A program made the position numbers and the translations under genes. From Euonymus europaeus (taxonomy: Eukaryota; Streptophyta; Magnoliopsida; Celastrales; Celastraceae), in assembly GCA_963580455.1 (NCBI GenBank), contig OY756971.1, positions 19,863,001 to 19,927,000 on the forward strand: a stretch of 64,000 nucleotides of DNA, written 5' to 3'. The notes below the pieces were generated by a model that did not search any database, was not told the origin of the DNA, and saw nothing but the letters and a program-made list of their open reading frames with translations. Positions 24,155 through 36,979 of the stretch are shown piece by piece. The first letter of the stretch is position 1; each line of letters opens with the position of its first letter.

Positions 24155-24385
24155 TTCCTCTCTGACGCTCTCTCTCAATGGAATCAAATTAACCCAGAAA
24201 AATAAACAGTATATTCGAGACAGAGAGGAGAGATAGGGGCTTCGAATTCTCTTCCCTCCGAACCTGGAGAGAGATCAAAGAACCTTAGAAAGGAAGAACA
24301 AAAAACACCCACAATGCACAGTCTTTTAAGGTCTCAATCCGCAAAGCCCGCCGAATACCAGTCCAGTGCAAAAACCAAGCACTCC

Positions 24386-24391
24386 TTTATA
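24386..24391 (-). promoter_or_regulatory. Possible TATA box of the PBL21-like kinase
   Basis: The minus strand reads GGTTTATAAAGG about 235 bases upstream of the chosen ATG, which leaves room for a ~200-base 5' UTR. Motif match only. Confidence 0.35.
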
Positions 24392-25249
24392 AACCATCTC
24401 CACAGAGAAAAAACAATTGGATTTAATTTACATTGAACTAAAATAGCTGTGGGCAGACTTCAGTGGCAGATAGAAAGGTAGAGAGGGTACGAAGGAAGGG
24501 ACAAAAGAGAAGATAAGCTCGGTGGGGTTTGTCCTAAATAGGGTGATAGAGCAGACAGCAATAAAGCGACACATTCAAAGGTATCTTGGTACCGTATACA
24601 GTGAGTGATGATGATGCGGGTGGGCATTTTTTGTTGCACTTAATGCATTATTGTGCAGAAGTCGCTCTCTTTCCTTTCTTTTGCTCACTCTCACTACTCT
24701 GTAGGGCAGGCTCTCTCCTTGGATTCCAAGATCTAAACGTTCTGGTGGGACGATGACTCCGATCTTACGCTCTTGCCCATATTGGCAGCTGGATTTTGCT
24801 GTTTTGACACTGATGGTTCATTCCTGTTAATCATAGTCGCATGACCCTATTTTCACAATTTTCGCATGAAGAAAGAATCAATACATCAATCAACACACAT
24901 ATATAAAAAATCTCGTCAGGTAAATTGGCGGCAAGCTAATATCATCCACAGGCTGGCTTTGTCATTTGGCTAGGATATTTTTGTGATTCCTCTTCATCCA
25001 CAAAATCACGAATATCTCAAACTTCTCTCTGTCAATCGCAGCAGAAATCACTGGTCTCCTTTGGGAGACCGACCGGAAATGAGGATTTTTTAATTGAGAA
25101 ATTAGATGGACTTGATAAAGAATAAAATTATCAAATTACATAAACTATCTCTCTCACTCGTTATACATGAATTTCATTTGTTCGTCTTCGACTATCATAT
25201 CTCAACTTTTCAAAATTTGATCAAAGTGAGACCAATGTCATTAGAATCG

Positions 25250-25700
25250 TATCATCAAGAGGAGTCCAATGTCATCGGTCTCGCCTTGATCCAATGTCAA
25301 AAAACGGCTTGATTAAGACAACAGATATCGGAGTCCGAACACATTTTTGTCTCGATCCAACTGTTTCCGACATCGAATCAATGTTGTTGGATTCATATCG
25401 GTCAAACGATTTCAAAGCCACTAGTCTCACCTTGATTCGACATCAGAAACAACCACAACATCGAAAAGAAGTTTTCGGAAGTTACCGATGCTTTGCAGTC
25501 AAAGATTTCAACGCCACCAGTCTCACCATGATCCGTTCTCAGAAACAAACTAATCGAGGCAAAATGCATTCCATACGTTTTGCCTCAATTTGAAAATTTT
25601 CAATGTTGAATCATGACAAGGCTAGTGGCATTGGATTCTTCTAGGCCTCATGATTTTAATGCCACAGGCCTCAGCTCTATCAAAAGTCAAAAATTAGGAT
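25250..25700 (+). repeat. Degenerate tandem repeat, about four units
   Basis: Units centre on GATTTCAAAGCCACTAGTCTCACCTTGATTCG-like text, near 25258, 25408, 25503 and 25650, with GTCTCRCCWTGATCC shared by the first three. An open frame at 25294-25593 shows the repeat in protein form (DFKATSLTLIRHQKQ, DFNATSLTMIRSQKQ). Only a few units are visible and the period varies. Confidence 0.5.
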
Positions 25701-27082
25701 CTAAGCCTAATTTTCTTTTTTTTTTTCTTTCTAAAAAGACTAGTTTTATAAACATTTGCTTGGATTGTTTTTTGAGTCACTCGTAATTTGGGGTTTAAAC
25801 TAATCTAATACAATTCTCAGATCTAATACAATTTTCAGCGGTTCATAAAATACCCAAATTGGGGTGTATCGGTTTTGATATTTCATGTCTTTATTAGAAG
25901 GGAAAAAATCTTTTTAGAACCAGTGTTTGAATACTTTCTCAAGCATTCGAATAGAATATTTTTATCACTACTAAAAATATCCAAAATAGCTATTATCATA
26001 ATCGATTAGAACCGCTAGTTTAAACACCTTTCACTATTCCTATTTTGCCAAGCAGGATTTTACCCTATAATAAATATTATAGGGAGGCAGTAGTGAATTT
26101 TTATGAGATGCATGTCATGTCTGATATTAAATAATAATAATATGTAGAATTTTTTGTGTTAAATTACTCATTTTTCATGTTTGTACAATATTTTTCATAC
26201 GATTTGACATGTGTGCACAACATTTTTAGGCGTGTGAGGAATATCAAAATTCATTGAATTATTTATTTAATTACTATAAAAATTAAATACATCAATTGAC
26301 ATGTTATATCTCTAATTTTTCAAAACTCTTACATATTATGTAAATATAACACAATGAGTTTAGAAGGAAACATAGAATAACTTGTTTTAAGTTGTTCTGC
26401 ATACGGTGTAACTCATATAGCTGCGCAATCAAACATGCATCTAAATCAATGAATCATAATAGGAAACATCAAATAACCCTCTGTCAATAACAATCGAAGA
26501 AAAGTGATTACTATTTTTCACCGATAAAACAAAAGTGGCTCTAACACATACACACATGTCAAATGCTGTGCACACATGAAAATGTTATACACAATTGAGA
26601 CTATGCATCTTAATTTATGACAAAAAAAACTCAATTACGTTATTTTTATTTAATATTAATCTAACAACGGACTGTAAATATCAAATTTTGGGGTGTGAAT
26701 ACCGTCCCAATATTTATATTTTGTTCATATTCTTTTATTGGAAAGGGTGATGACAATGATATCATGAGCCACCGGACTACCACCGACTCCTTTGGCTGAC
26801 TTTTACTCGTGGTGAAGATTGATAATGCCACTTGTAGAGTGCATTTTTCTCCTAGGGATCAAATCCAATTGAAAGATCATATGGAACAAGATAGTCAAGC
26901 TAGAGCCAGAAAGACACCAACAGGCAACTCAGGAACGATTGCCAAAGCCTTTGCTGATGAATATCATACCAGAAGCAAAAAAGTGTTGATCATAGACCCC
27001 CCCAAAGAATGAAATTCTGAGGGTTTGAACAGTTGAAAGTTTTTTTCCTTTGAGTTTTGAAATATAATCGAGTTCTGTGGGT

Positions 27083-27182
27083 TGTAAAAATATTTCATCA
27101 AGTCAGCAAGCCACGTGGTTGGGAGGTCAACAGGTGGATGCCCAAGATTTGGGCGTACTCCAGCTGCTGCATGCGACGCACA
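27083..27182 (+). repeat. Direct repeat, left copy (partner 27998-28096)
   Basis: Shares TCATCAAGTCAGCAAG, CACGTGG, AGGTGGATGCC and CTGCTGCATGCGA with 27998-28096. Together they bracket the minisatellite at 27373-27845, as terminal repeats of a small element or a segmental duplication might. Confidence 0.55.
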
Positions 27183-27372
27183 TGCAGCCACACCACTTGG
27201 TTAGGCAGGGTGTTAATATGGTTGGAGGCAGCAAATTGGCAACTAGCCCAAAAAAAAAATCGCATAATTTTGATACATTTTTTAGCTAACTGTTTTGCTA
27301 TTGGAGGACTTTTGATTTTCTATGCAGGAGTGAAAATTCAATGCTATAAGAAGTGGGAGAGGCTTGTTCCAG

Positions 27373-27845
27373 GTGTACGCATCGAGCCTAATATGTGCTG
27401 ATGTCAGGAATAGGTACCCTTATGCCAAGCGTAGGCATCTAGCCTACAAGGGGATGGTGCCCCCATAGACACGCCATCCGTAGACATCTAACCTAAGAGG
27501 GACTGGTGTAGGCACCTTGTGATAGATGTAGATGTCCAGCCCTAGAGAAGGATATGTAGATACCCAGCCTCGGAGGGGCTAGTATAGACACCATTTTGTC
27601 AAACGTAGACTTCCAACCTAGGAGGGGGTTGGGTCCCAGCATAAGCATCCCGACTAAGAGGGGGCTAGTGCCAAGCTTAGGCATCTAGGCTGGATGCCCA
27701 GCCTAGGCACTCTTGTGCTAGACGTTAGACTAGGAGGAGGTTGGTGCCCATCATACGTGTAGGCATCCTTGTGCAAGGCATATGCATCCAGCCTAGGAGA
27801 AAGCTGCGTAGGAACCCTTGTGTCAGGCTAAGGCGTCAAGATAGC
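27373..27845 (+). repeat. Degenerate minisatellite, unit about 55 bp
   Basis: Recurring text is GTAGGCATCCAGCCTAGGAG followed by GGGGCTGGTGCC-like and CACCCTTGTGCCAG-like blocks, with roughly eight units of varying length. The CCTAGG core is palindromic. No coding capacity. Confidence 0.65.
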
Positions 27846-27997
27846 CTACAAAAATGCTTTTAAAAAAAAGGTTACGATGTTGAAGATAGAAACATAACGC
27901 TGAGTCCAAAGAGGCGGACCATATATAAGGTAAAGTAATTGAAGTCTTAATCCTTCATTTCTCTGGAAAGAAGAAAAAGACTGGGGACAAATTGTGG

Positions 27998-28096
27998 GTG
28001 GTAAAAATATTCCATCAAGTCAGCAAGACACGTGGCTGCGAATTCAATAGGTGGATGCCTAAGATAGAGACGTACGCCAACTGCTGCATGCGATGT
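27998..28096 (+). repeat. Direct repeat, right copy
   Basis: Right-hand partner of 27083-27182 in the same orientation, separated by about 815 bases containing the minisatellite. No TG...CA termini or flanking target duplication were evident. Confidence 0.5.
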
Positions 28097-29464
28097 GGAT
28101 GAGATTTTCCCAATAGCATGTAACCAACTTAGAGGGGACGTAATAGTTACTCATCTTCATGATAGAACATCAATGCAAACTCCAACATCCAAGATTATCT
28201 CATCCGCAATTTAAACTTCAAATGGAAGAGCCGTTGCATGAAACGGGGAAAAGAAGCTGGAGGGAAGGGACGAAATAAGATTGACTTCTCCAGTGGATGT
28301 AGGCATTATTGATTCATGCCGAATCACGTACTTTGTGTGTGTTGTTTATTTTCATTATGCATATCGACTGCCTAGCCATAGCTCTCACGCTCAACTTTGG
28401 GTCCACATCATTGATGCAATTTTTTTCATCGACATGTTCATTTTTGTTTAAATTAGAAATGACTGAGTGCCTTGAATGTATTGACACCTCCCAAAGGCAT
28501 TGGGAGTCCGAGGTTTCCAATGAGATTTAAATTACAGTTGTTTGAAAGAAAATATGATGGTTCATCTTATGATCTAAGAACACAATACAATCAACATATA
28601 GTCTGTTTGAATTTTTATTTTTAGTTTAAAATTTTCAAAATAGATTTAAGTATTGAAAATAGGTTAAAAAAATTATTTAATTTGTGTTTTTTGATTTCAT
28701 TTTTTGAAACATACAACCTGAAATTCATTCAAATTCATCTAAAATTTCTAACTAATGCAATTTAAATTCATTCAAATCCAACCAAAATTCATCCAAATCG
28801 AGTCAAATTCATCCATTTCGGGTCACGCCCATCTGGTGGCTTAGATGACCGACCAATGACTAGGGTAGGTGTTTCTCAGTCCGACGAGTTCAGTGGTAGT
28901 AGTGATAGATGTTACTAGCATTGGCCGTAATGGTCGGATAGGGTCATTTTTGTCCGTAGTGGCGGCACTCTTTCAAGCAAGATTGCAGCAACTACGTTTG
29001 ATAAAATGAGTCGATGTTGATTAGATTTTCTTGCTCGTCGTCTTTTGATTCTTTTAAGACAAACCATGTCGCGAATGATCACTGAACAACGAATCTAACA
29101 TTATGATGTCAAGAAAATTGTCGAGTGAAGTGAGAGAGAAAGGAAAAAATCATTAAAAATGAAGTTTCCTTTATTTACAATAATGCCACCCATTCTTTGT
29201 AAAAATTGCCCAAAACATCTATGTCGCCTACAATTCCAATGTTAAAAAAATTCTGGATGTTTCGTTACAAAGAATACAACTTTGAGATATTTATTGTGGT
29301 TTTCAACCTCTAAAGGAAAGAAAAATAATATATTGATCTGCACATAAATATTTCCCTAAGATTTTCAATGCTACAATCATGGCATCATCTCCACCACCAA
29401 TTCTCAATCTGAGAATCTACCACGTCAAATTATAAGAAAAAATGAACAGTAAACAGCCATATTT

Positions 29465-32400
29465 TCATAGCTGCAAAGCTAAATCTGGCTGCTTTGGAGA
29501 ACCAATCGAAACATTTGTACTAGGTGAACCTTGTGCCAGAAACCCAGCGTTTAGGTCAGGATAAAATGGAGATTCCGGCTTACCAATCGGCGACAATCTC
29601 TGCCAAGACGATTTAGTGGCTGCTGCATGGGGTATTGTTTGTAATGAAAAGCCAGACCCTGCGACCAATGAGTTTCCAGTGTGTAATTGACGAGAACTAC
29701 CAGTCAAACTGGTTTTGCTTGATGCAGAATCGTCACCAGACGTTGGAGGTAAATGATTATAGCCAAACCCACCACCAAAACCATTCGTATTGGAATGAAT
29801 GACCGGTTTTTGTTGAATCTGGAAAGCACCTGCATGTTTTGTTCCATCAAGGCCACCGTTCAATGAATTTAACTTGCCTTGGGAACTTGGCACTGAGACG
29901 CCTTCCTTCATGTCTCGATTAGCCTGCGAAAAGAATCTACTTGCAACAATAGAGTTAGCTCTACCAGATGGTGGAAGTCCACCTACATGGTCATCCGGTA
30001 TGCAGTTGTCCAAAACATTTTCCCTCTCAGAAGGCGAAAATGCCAAGCGTTCATCTGGCTTGTCCTCTCCTACCCAACCAGGACCAAACCCGAGTCCGGA
30101 AGGCAAAACACTCTCAATTTTTTTTGAGGCAACTTTCCATACAGCAGGCCCAAGATCTGCAGCAAATCGAGCTAGACTTCTGGCATGACCATGCTCCAAA
30201 CCTACACCTACCTGATATATTTGAAGGAATAAAATAAAAAAGGTTAGCCATGCTAAAAGATGTATAATTATTACGAAAGCAATAATGCATTATAATACTA
30301 GCTTCTAGTAGTAATATATATGTGCAAGCGTCTAGTTGATAACTGCAACAGTCAAAGTAACCAACAATTTTCTTATATCATCAAACTTTCAAGTCGACGA
30401 CAATAAGCATCACAAATTTTCTTAAGGTACATACATACCGCCACTAGTTGATCCAGTTCTCCGTCAAAGGTAGTCCAAACAGATGGCTCAGCAGCCACTG
30501 GATGCTTGTAAGTGTCACGCTTATTCTCATCTACTGCAAAATGTTTCTTCCCATACTTCATCACGGCCCTCACAACAGAAGCTGAAAGCCAAGACAATAG
30601 TTGGGCAAACTAGAGAACTAAGATAAAAGTTACAGCGATAATCAAAGTAAACAACAATCCCCCCACCTGGAAATTCCTTCTCCCATTCTGATGACCAAGT
30701 AGCATGGTTTTCACCACTGTGAGATCCATACAAGGCCCAGACTGATGCATCAGCAGGCTGGGACTTAGATGCAGTAGATTTTCTTAGATTATAACCATTA
30801 GACCAGCTAGCAACATCTCCCCCAGAAGCAAGAGTTGCATCCGAAGAAAACTCTGGACCAACACGGTCAACAAGAGATCTTTCAAATGACTTTTTGAGGC
30901 TCTTGCCTGGAGGCCTACCCCTCCTGACAACTTTGGGCTCTGGTTCCACATCATCACTATCTTGTCTCAAATTTTCAAAGTCTTTCTTAGCCAGCTCCTG
31001 GATGGATCGTGCCTGGAACAATAATCACAAATCTCAAAAGAAAATTAACACAAACCCCACTGGTGGAAGCAATGCTTTGTCAAAACTAGGCCAAACCTGT
31101 CGAAAGTAAATAGTATCTGATGGATTGTACTGCATTGCATTGGAACAGATCAGGAAAACGTCTTTCTGCACAAATCAATGCAAATGTTTTGAGCAAAAAA
31201 GTGTCGCGGTACTAAAAAACTGTATGTATGCTACAGAAGCAGCAGTACCACAAACCAGCAACGGTTCTAGATACAACAACAATAACTGTAAATGCCAAGC
31301 ATCTAAGTAAGTTGCAGTGAACACGACCACTCACAAGTGCATCAAGATGGCTGCAATCAAGCAATTGGGGAATAATACGGTAAGAATCCCAGACATTGCT
31401 GCTTAAACAACACAGAAAGTTGTAAAAGTACACTTAAAAGGCAAAAATATGGCCTCGATCAGTTGATTAAAGGGGGCACTTCAAGATTTAAAGAGAAAAT
31501 TATCAGAAGCTTTTAAAAAAACTAAATTTCACAGGCGAACGTGTTCTTCTAAACAAGCTCATCTTCTAAAGATGCCAACAAGTGTCACCCCAGCTTCTGC
31601 ATTCCGCATTATCTATCAGTTAAGTAATGCCAGTAGGGCCTAAATCTTAGTAAATAGTTACTCAGGATAACTAATAGAACCACTAGATAACTCGCATTGA
31701 TTCTTCAAACAAAATTGCATCACCAAAAGAACAATGAGACTTTTCATGTTGCCTGCCCCAGTGGTGCAAATCAAACATATGAATTCCAGCGCCTTAAATT
31801 GGTTAAATACACCCAAAATAGCAACACACGTATTGCAAACAAACCTCGAATCGTTCCAAACAGGAATAAGCTCTGCCATCTAGTTTTTTCCTCACAGTAG
31901 AAAAATCCATTGGGTGCTCAACAATGTCATGGTAATCCGGAAGCTGTTCCAAAAGTCAATTCCTCATAAAAGTGAGAAAGTTTAATCATTTATAGTAAAG
32001 ATTAATGGGATAAACAAAAAATACAGACCTCCTCTGGATCAACTGGCTCAGAGAACACCCCATAAGTGTCTTTCCTACAAGCAGATTAAAACAAACCGAT
32101 CAAACCCAACCTAAGAAAAATAATACGCCAGAAAGAAAAACCCCATAAGCAACACAACACCCACTTTTGAAGCCTGTCAAGAATGAACACCAACAACTTT
32201 TTGTCTGGCAAAGGTGTAGTGGGCCCAGACTCCACAGGTGAACCTGTAGACATGCAATTATGCAAATGATATTATCATAACAATTTAATTAATTACTGCC
32301 ACAAACTTTAAAATTCCCAGCAATTCCTTTTCATGAAATTCAATTTGATTAATAGTTGGTACCGTGAAGAGTATCTGTCGCTTTCCAAACCCTTCCGCCC

Positions 32401-33395
32401 TGCAAGAACAGAGTCCATGTGAGGGGAAAAAAATCACCCACAGCCCCAAAAAGACAAAAAAAGAAAGAAACTATTGAATTTATGGAAGAAATAAAAGGGA
32501 ATATTATAGTAAAAGCAGATGGAAGTACAGGCGAAAATCACAAAACTAGTATGAGACAAATTTTCTGAATCGATTTATTTCGCAAAGATTAATTACAAAG
32601 AATCGCAAATAAAATAATAATAACAGACAATTTAAATTAGTACATAGATAAGAAAAGAACTGAAACCCACCAACACCCAGATTTCAAAAAAGTAAATTAA
32701 TAAATAAAAAATTGACGGCCATCAAAGAAAACTGTCCGAGTCAACCACATCCACTCAAATCCTCAGATCCAAACAACCCCGCGCGTATAAATTTCAAAAA
32801 ACGCGCGAATTCCTATAAACAATCAAACCTTAAACCCACTAAAACAACAAAGAAAGAATCATCTCAAAATCACCAAAATAAAATAACTGCTTTTAATTTT
32901 TCGAAATAAAAAGAGTAAGCTTTCTGTTTGTTTGTCAATTTAAGGCCAAGGTGGAAAAGTAGTGATCACCATTACATCAGATCCGAGACTACCATCGCCG
33001 ATCCTTTGTCTCTTAAGATCCACCTCGAGATTCTCGCCATCCATATCCGAATTCGACCCATAAGTACCGTGAATTCGATTACGATTCTGCAAGTTCAATC
33101 CGACCAGCGGCTTCTGCTTCTTCTCTTTCCGCTCGTCTTCATCATCTTCTCCACCAATCCACTCCAGTGCCGGGGAATTCCCGTCCGGATTAGGGTTTCG
33201 GCGGTTGGATCGGGGATTCCGGCTCTCAATCGAATCGAAAGAGACATTAGGGTTTTTCGAATTAGGGTTCCGTTGCTGTTGCTGTTGCTGTTCTTGTTTG
33301 AGAGTACGTTTTTGAATATCTAAAAGAGAAGGGCGCCCCTTCTTTCTTTTCTTCGTCGCCATTGTTGGTGCTGGGACCTCTTCGACACGACCCAT
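29465..33395 (-). CDS. Bromodomain protein, BRD1/BRD2/BRD13-like chromatin factor
   Basis: Nine minus-strand exons: 32976-33395, 32363-32399, 32165-32243, 32029-32074, 31845-31943, 31097-31165, 30667-31012, 30439-30581, 29465-30211; 661 residues. The N-terminus is basic and low-complexity (KKRKKGRPSLLD, polyglutamine near residue 40). A single bromodomain spans about 160-262: GPTTPLPDKKLLVFILDRLQ, DPEELPDYHDIVEHPMDFST, SNAMQYN with Asn241 as predicted acetyl-lysine contact, then SIQELAKKDFENLRQDSDD. An RRGRPPGK AT-hook-like motif follows, then a conserved WEKEFPG...VVRAVMKYGKKHF region. It resembles Arabidopsis At1g20670 and relatives, which are subunits of a SWI/SNF remodelling complex and read acetylated histones. 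The C-terminus ends LALQL, an LxLxL pattern. The alternative donor GTGATC in exon 1 is possible, but GAT|GTAATG keeps the frame. Confidence 0.92.
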
Positions 33396-35167
33396 TGCGT
33401 TGATGCTCGCTTCTTTCTCTCTCTCTCTCTGGAGTTAAAATTATTATTTTTTTAATATCCTTTCTAACTTTCTAAGACTACTTGTGCCTCGGTACGTGTG
33501 AAGCCGTCCACACGTACTTTACGCTTGCGTGGAGAAATTGGTTACTTTTGTTCATGCAGACATGAGCGAAATGTGATTCAAATCCTGGTTAATGGGCCTC
33601 ATGGGCTATTAGTTGTGCCGGCTGTCATTTACTAGTGCTTAAACGTGACGAGCCCATGAGGCCCACACTACTATTTCCACAAAATATAGTTCTAGCCTAT
33701 CCATTATGGGCCCAATTGATGAACATGACTTCGAAACAACTGAAGCGTTTTTTTCACATGACTAAAGACACCAACCTCACATTCCCCGCCCTCGATTACT
33801 CAGCATTGTACCCACGGGGAAGCCCTTAAAACTAAAAGCTCTTCAACCTATCTATGATCACCTTCAGGTTCTGAAGCAAATATTTTTCTGTATACCTAAT
33901 GCACCAACAGACGATTCGGCTTGTAGAAAGAATACATAGCCCAAAAGTTTGGGGACAATATTTGCGGTCCAAAATTTAATCAAGGCCCAGAGCCACAAAC
34001 CAGACAAGCTATTGTAGCAATTTGTATCAGACAATCTATTGAAGCAATTTGTATTACAGATACATCAAGATCATCAACACTGGATCAGTTCATCAGTTAA
34101 GAATCAAGAAGTCCAAAAGGAGATTTTATAAATGATTAATTGCATAATCAAACAGAAATTTCTGGTAGGGCCTGGCATCACTCAAACATAGAAGGCTTTG
34201 ATGCTGCTTACAGAATTCAGAACCTCCTCAGGCAGATTAGGGCCTTGATGTGCTATTCATTACCAAATTGAAACTCTCAAGGAAGAAAAAAAATTTAAGA
34301 CAGCCGTGGTCATTCAAATTTTTAACTAAACTTTTCATATTGCCATAAATTAAAAATGCAAGACACCTTAATTTCAAGAACCTCAGCATATAAATTTGAT
34401 GATCCAAAAGGAGTTGCACAATAGGCTTAAAAATTCCCTAGGTTGACATATACATAATTATCCTTGGCATCAAAAAGCAGTTCCCAATAGAAAGGCATTT
34501 GATGCAAGCCAAAATTCATTCAAAAGAACCACTAACCAACTTAAATGCTTAAAAACAACACAAGAAAGCAACAGGTAATGACTGAAATCAAAAGTTTCTT
34601 CTATTAAGAACTTAAAAGATGGCTTTCCATATAATGATACCATCAAAATTACAGCTATCATTGTATTATTGCAAATCAATAAACGAGCACACAACAAAAA
34701 AATTAATATCAACAACAAAAAAGAGTGTATAATAAGAAATCCATGTGAGCTAACCAAAACATTTTATATTATCAAATATGTCACAAGAGAATGGCAAACA
34801 CCAAGGATACGAAAAGAATTAAAAAGCACCAACAATGAGGAATTATATAAACTAGAAGACTACAATTTCAAAACATAAAAAAGGAGTACGAAAAAACATA
34901 TTCACAAAACAAAACAACAAAAGAGACAAGATTCTTTACAAATAAATAACTACTTAACTAAATCATTAGGCTTTGATGGAGAGTACACGTGGAAGTCCAT
35001 CTCCCTTTTATAGCTACTACATTCTAATGAGACAAAATGAGCAAGGGAGCATAGAGTACCAAAAGAAAAGTTGACATAAAAAAAAAATCGAACCATAAAA
35101 AGGAGCTGTTGGGAACATTGTCACAACCTAAATGAGTGGCATTACGCTATTTCCCTTGAGAACATCC
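33396..35167. other. Intergenic region between bromodomain gene start and HMGB 3' end
   Basis: Starts with a CT microsatellite at 33412-33431, probably in the bromodomain gene's 5' leader (GA-rich on its own strand). The rest is AT-rich without recognisable coding sequence; about 34930-35167 probably includes the HMGB 3' UTR. Confidence 0.5.
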
Positions 35168-36285
35168 CTAATCATCGTCTTCCTGCATCAAACACAAGAT
35201 AATCAGTCTAATGTAACACCAACAAGAGCATTATCAAAAATCAAAATTATCATTCCAACGTACCTCCTCACTGCCCTCTTCATCATCATCCTCATCATTA
35301 ACCTCAGACATTGACTTTTCAGATTCTGCTACTTCCTCCTCCTTTGGACCTTCAGCCTGGATACAACAATTCAATAAACAAATAAGTTCGACATCAACAA
35401 TAGTAGTGCATAATCAAGCAAACTCATAATGTAGTAAAAATCGGTTATACCTGTCTCTTGTTGTAGGCTTTCATTGTTTTCTCATATTCAACTTTCCTCT
35501 TCTCTGCTTTGGCGACATAAGGGGCCTTCTCCTAAATTATCAAAATAAAATTACATAAGAAAATTTAACTAAAACACAGTAACCAGACCCCAGACAATCA
35601 ATTATTTACAGCTTCTGTCAATGACTTCCACTTGTCACCGCCAGCCTTGCCAACCTGAAAATACAACAAAAGTGATTTAAATGGCCAAACCATAATAACA
35701 ATCAGCAGATTGTAATCTGCCCCTGACAGCCAAAATATTAAAAATTATGCAAGCTTACAGCAGCAACGGATTTGTTTTTAGGATGTTCCTTCTTGTACGT
35801 CTCTCGGAAGTCCTCCCTACAATAATTAAATTAACATTAGCAAATAAAATTCACAGATCATAGCGAATTATAAGACGCATATAATTATACTCGAGCCCTC
35901 CAAAGACATAATTTTAACAATTAATTTACAGATCAAACAATAAGAAGTTCAAAATTACATGAAAACGAAGAACGCGCTTGCAGGCCTCTTAGGCTTGTTA
36001 GGATCCTTCGCAGCTTTGCCAGATTTACTTCCAGCTTTGTCTTTCTTATTCACAGCAAGCCTATCATCATCCAATCCCGCAAATAGCATCATTAGAATGG
36101 ACACACGAAGTTTAGTATTTGGAACCAGAACGAATATTCGTAAAAATTGTCCAGATCTAAGATGTTACCCGACTCATGACCTCAAAAAAGCCAAAAGGAG
36201 AGAAAATTAGAGCAGAATCGAGTCGAGAAATGGCATATACTCACTTGGTGTTCTTAGTCTCCGCCTTTGATCTACCACCCTTCAT
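35168..36285 (-). CDS. HMGB-type high mobility group protein (HMGB2/3-like)
   Basis: Seven minus-strand coding exons: 36245-36285, 35959-36060, 35759-35816, 35610-35654, 35451-35531, 35264-35356, 35168-35182; 144 residues. This small chromatin protein binds and bends DNA without sequence preference. A lysine-rich N-tail (MKGGRSKAETKNTK) precedes one HMG box from DPNKPKRPASAFFVFM (33-48) through VGKAGGDKWKSLTEAEKAPY to about residue 104, followed by an acidic tail (DEDDDEEGSEEEDDD) ending at the stop. Length and layout match Arabidopsis HMGB2/HMGB3. The last coding exon is only 15 bases. A 5' UTR intron is also visible at 36294-36400, with donor AAG|GTTGGT and acceptor CGCAG eight bases before the ATG. 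Confidence 0.95.
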
Positions 36286-36293
36286 GACGAATT

Positions 36294-36400
36294 CTGCGGT
36301 TCAAAAGCCAGATCAGAGAAAAAACACAGCACAAATCCATAAAAATAACCTGTAAATCATCAAACATAACCAGAATCGATCAGAATCGGTGAATACCAAC
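36294..36400 (-). other. 5' UTR intron of the HMGB gene
   Basis: Reading the minus strand, CTTCGAAG|GTTGGTATTC is a donor and TTTTGAACCGCAG is an acceptor placed just before AATTCGTCATG. Leader introns are common in highly expressed plant genes. Transcript data would confirm it. Confidence 0.6.
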
Positions 36401-36979
36401 CTTCGAAGAGCTAGGTTTCGGTCTTCAGAGAAAGAAACAACGCAGAGCCCGTGAGTTCTAGAGGTCGACAGGGCAGAGATATTAAAAGTAGAGTAAATTG
36501 AAATTCAATTGCCCACGAAATTAAAATTTGGGTTTGGGAGTTTGAGCGGGATTTGGCAAATTTAATGCCACGTCATGGATCCTTGTGAGATTATCCTATT
36601 GGACGCGTGCACTATGAGGAGTTTTGTGCTTCTTCACTCTCTCAAGTACTCTCATACTGTTTTTTAGATTTTTGTTCTTGATGAGGGTTTTGAATCTTTT
36701 GATTCGGAGTCGGCTCAACTTTAAAAGGGATTGGGTTAGCTGGCTTAAACAATGGTCCAATCTAGGCTCATCAGTAAAATATGCATGATAATATTAGGGA
36801 CAGGTAACAAAAAGGGTTTTGTGATTTTAACAACGAGTCATTTAAGTCTCCCTACTTTATTTCTTGTCGAATAAACTCTTGTAATGTCAAAAGTGGATCA
36901 TGTTAGTCATTTACAATGTTTTTTTTGTCATAAAAATTCTCTTTTTTGGTTTTTTCTTTGGCCTATAGTATTTTACGGG

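Larger units (their letters stand above)
24400..29464. other. Repeat-rich intergenic region without a supported gene
   Basis: Between the PBL21-like promoter and the 3' end of the bromodomain gene. It holds a degenerate repeat at 25250-25700, direct repeats around a minisatellite at 27080-28100, and an ATTCATCCAAA-rich stretch at 28710-28820. A 67-codon plus-strand frame at 26809-27012 (DNATCRVHFSPRDQIQLKDH) has amino-acid composition like coding DNA but matches nothing I know; it may be a retroelement fragment. Confidence 0.5.

Noticed and set aside
29874..30237. Plus-strand open frames opposite the bromodomain gene
   Set aside because: They are antisense shadows of exon 9, whose minus-strand frame matches the BRD family.
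32928..33323. 131-codon plus-strand frame opposite the bromodomain start
   Set aside because: It mirrors the low-complexity first exon of the bromodomain gene. The minus frame has the ATG, splice donor and family match.
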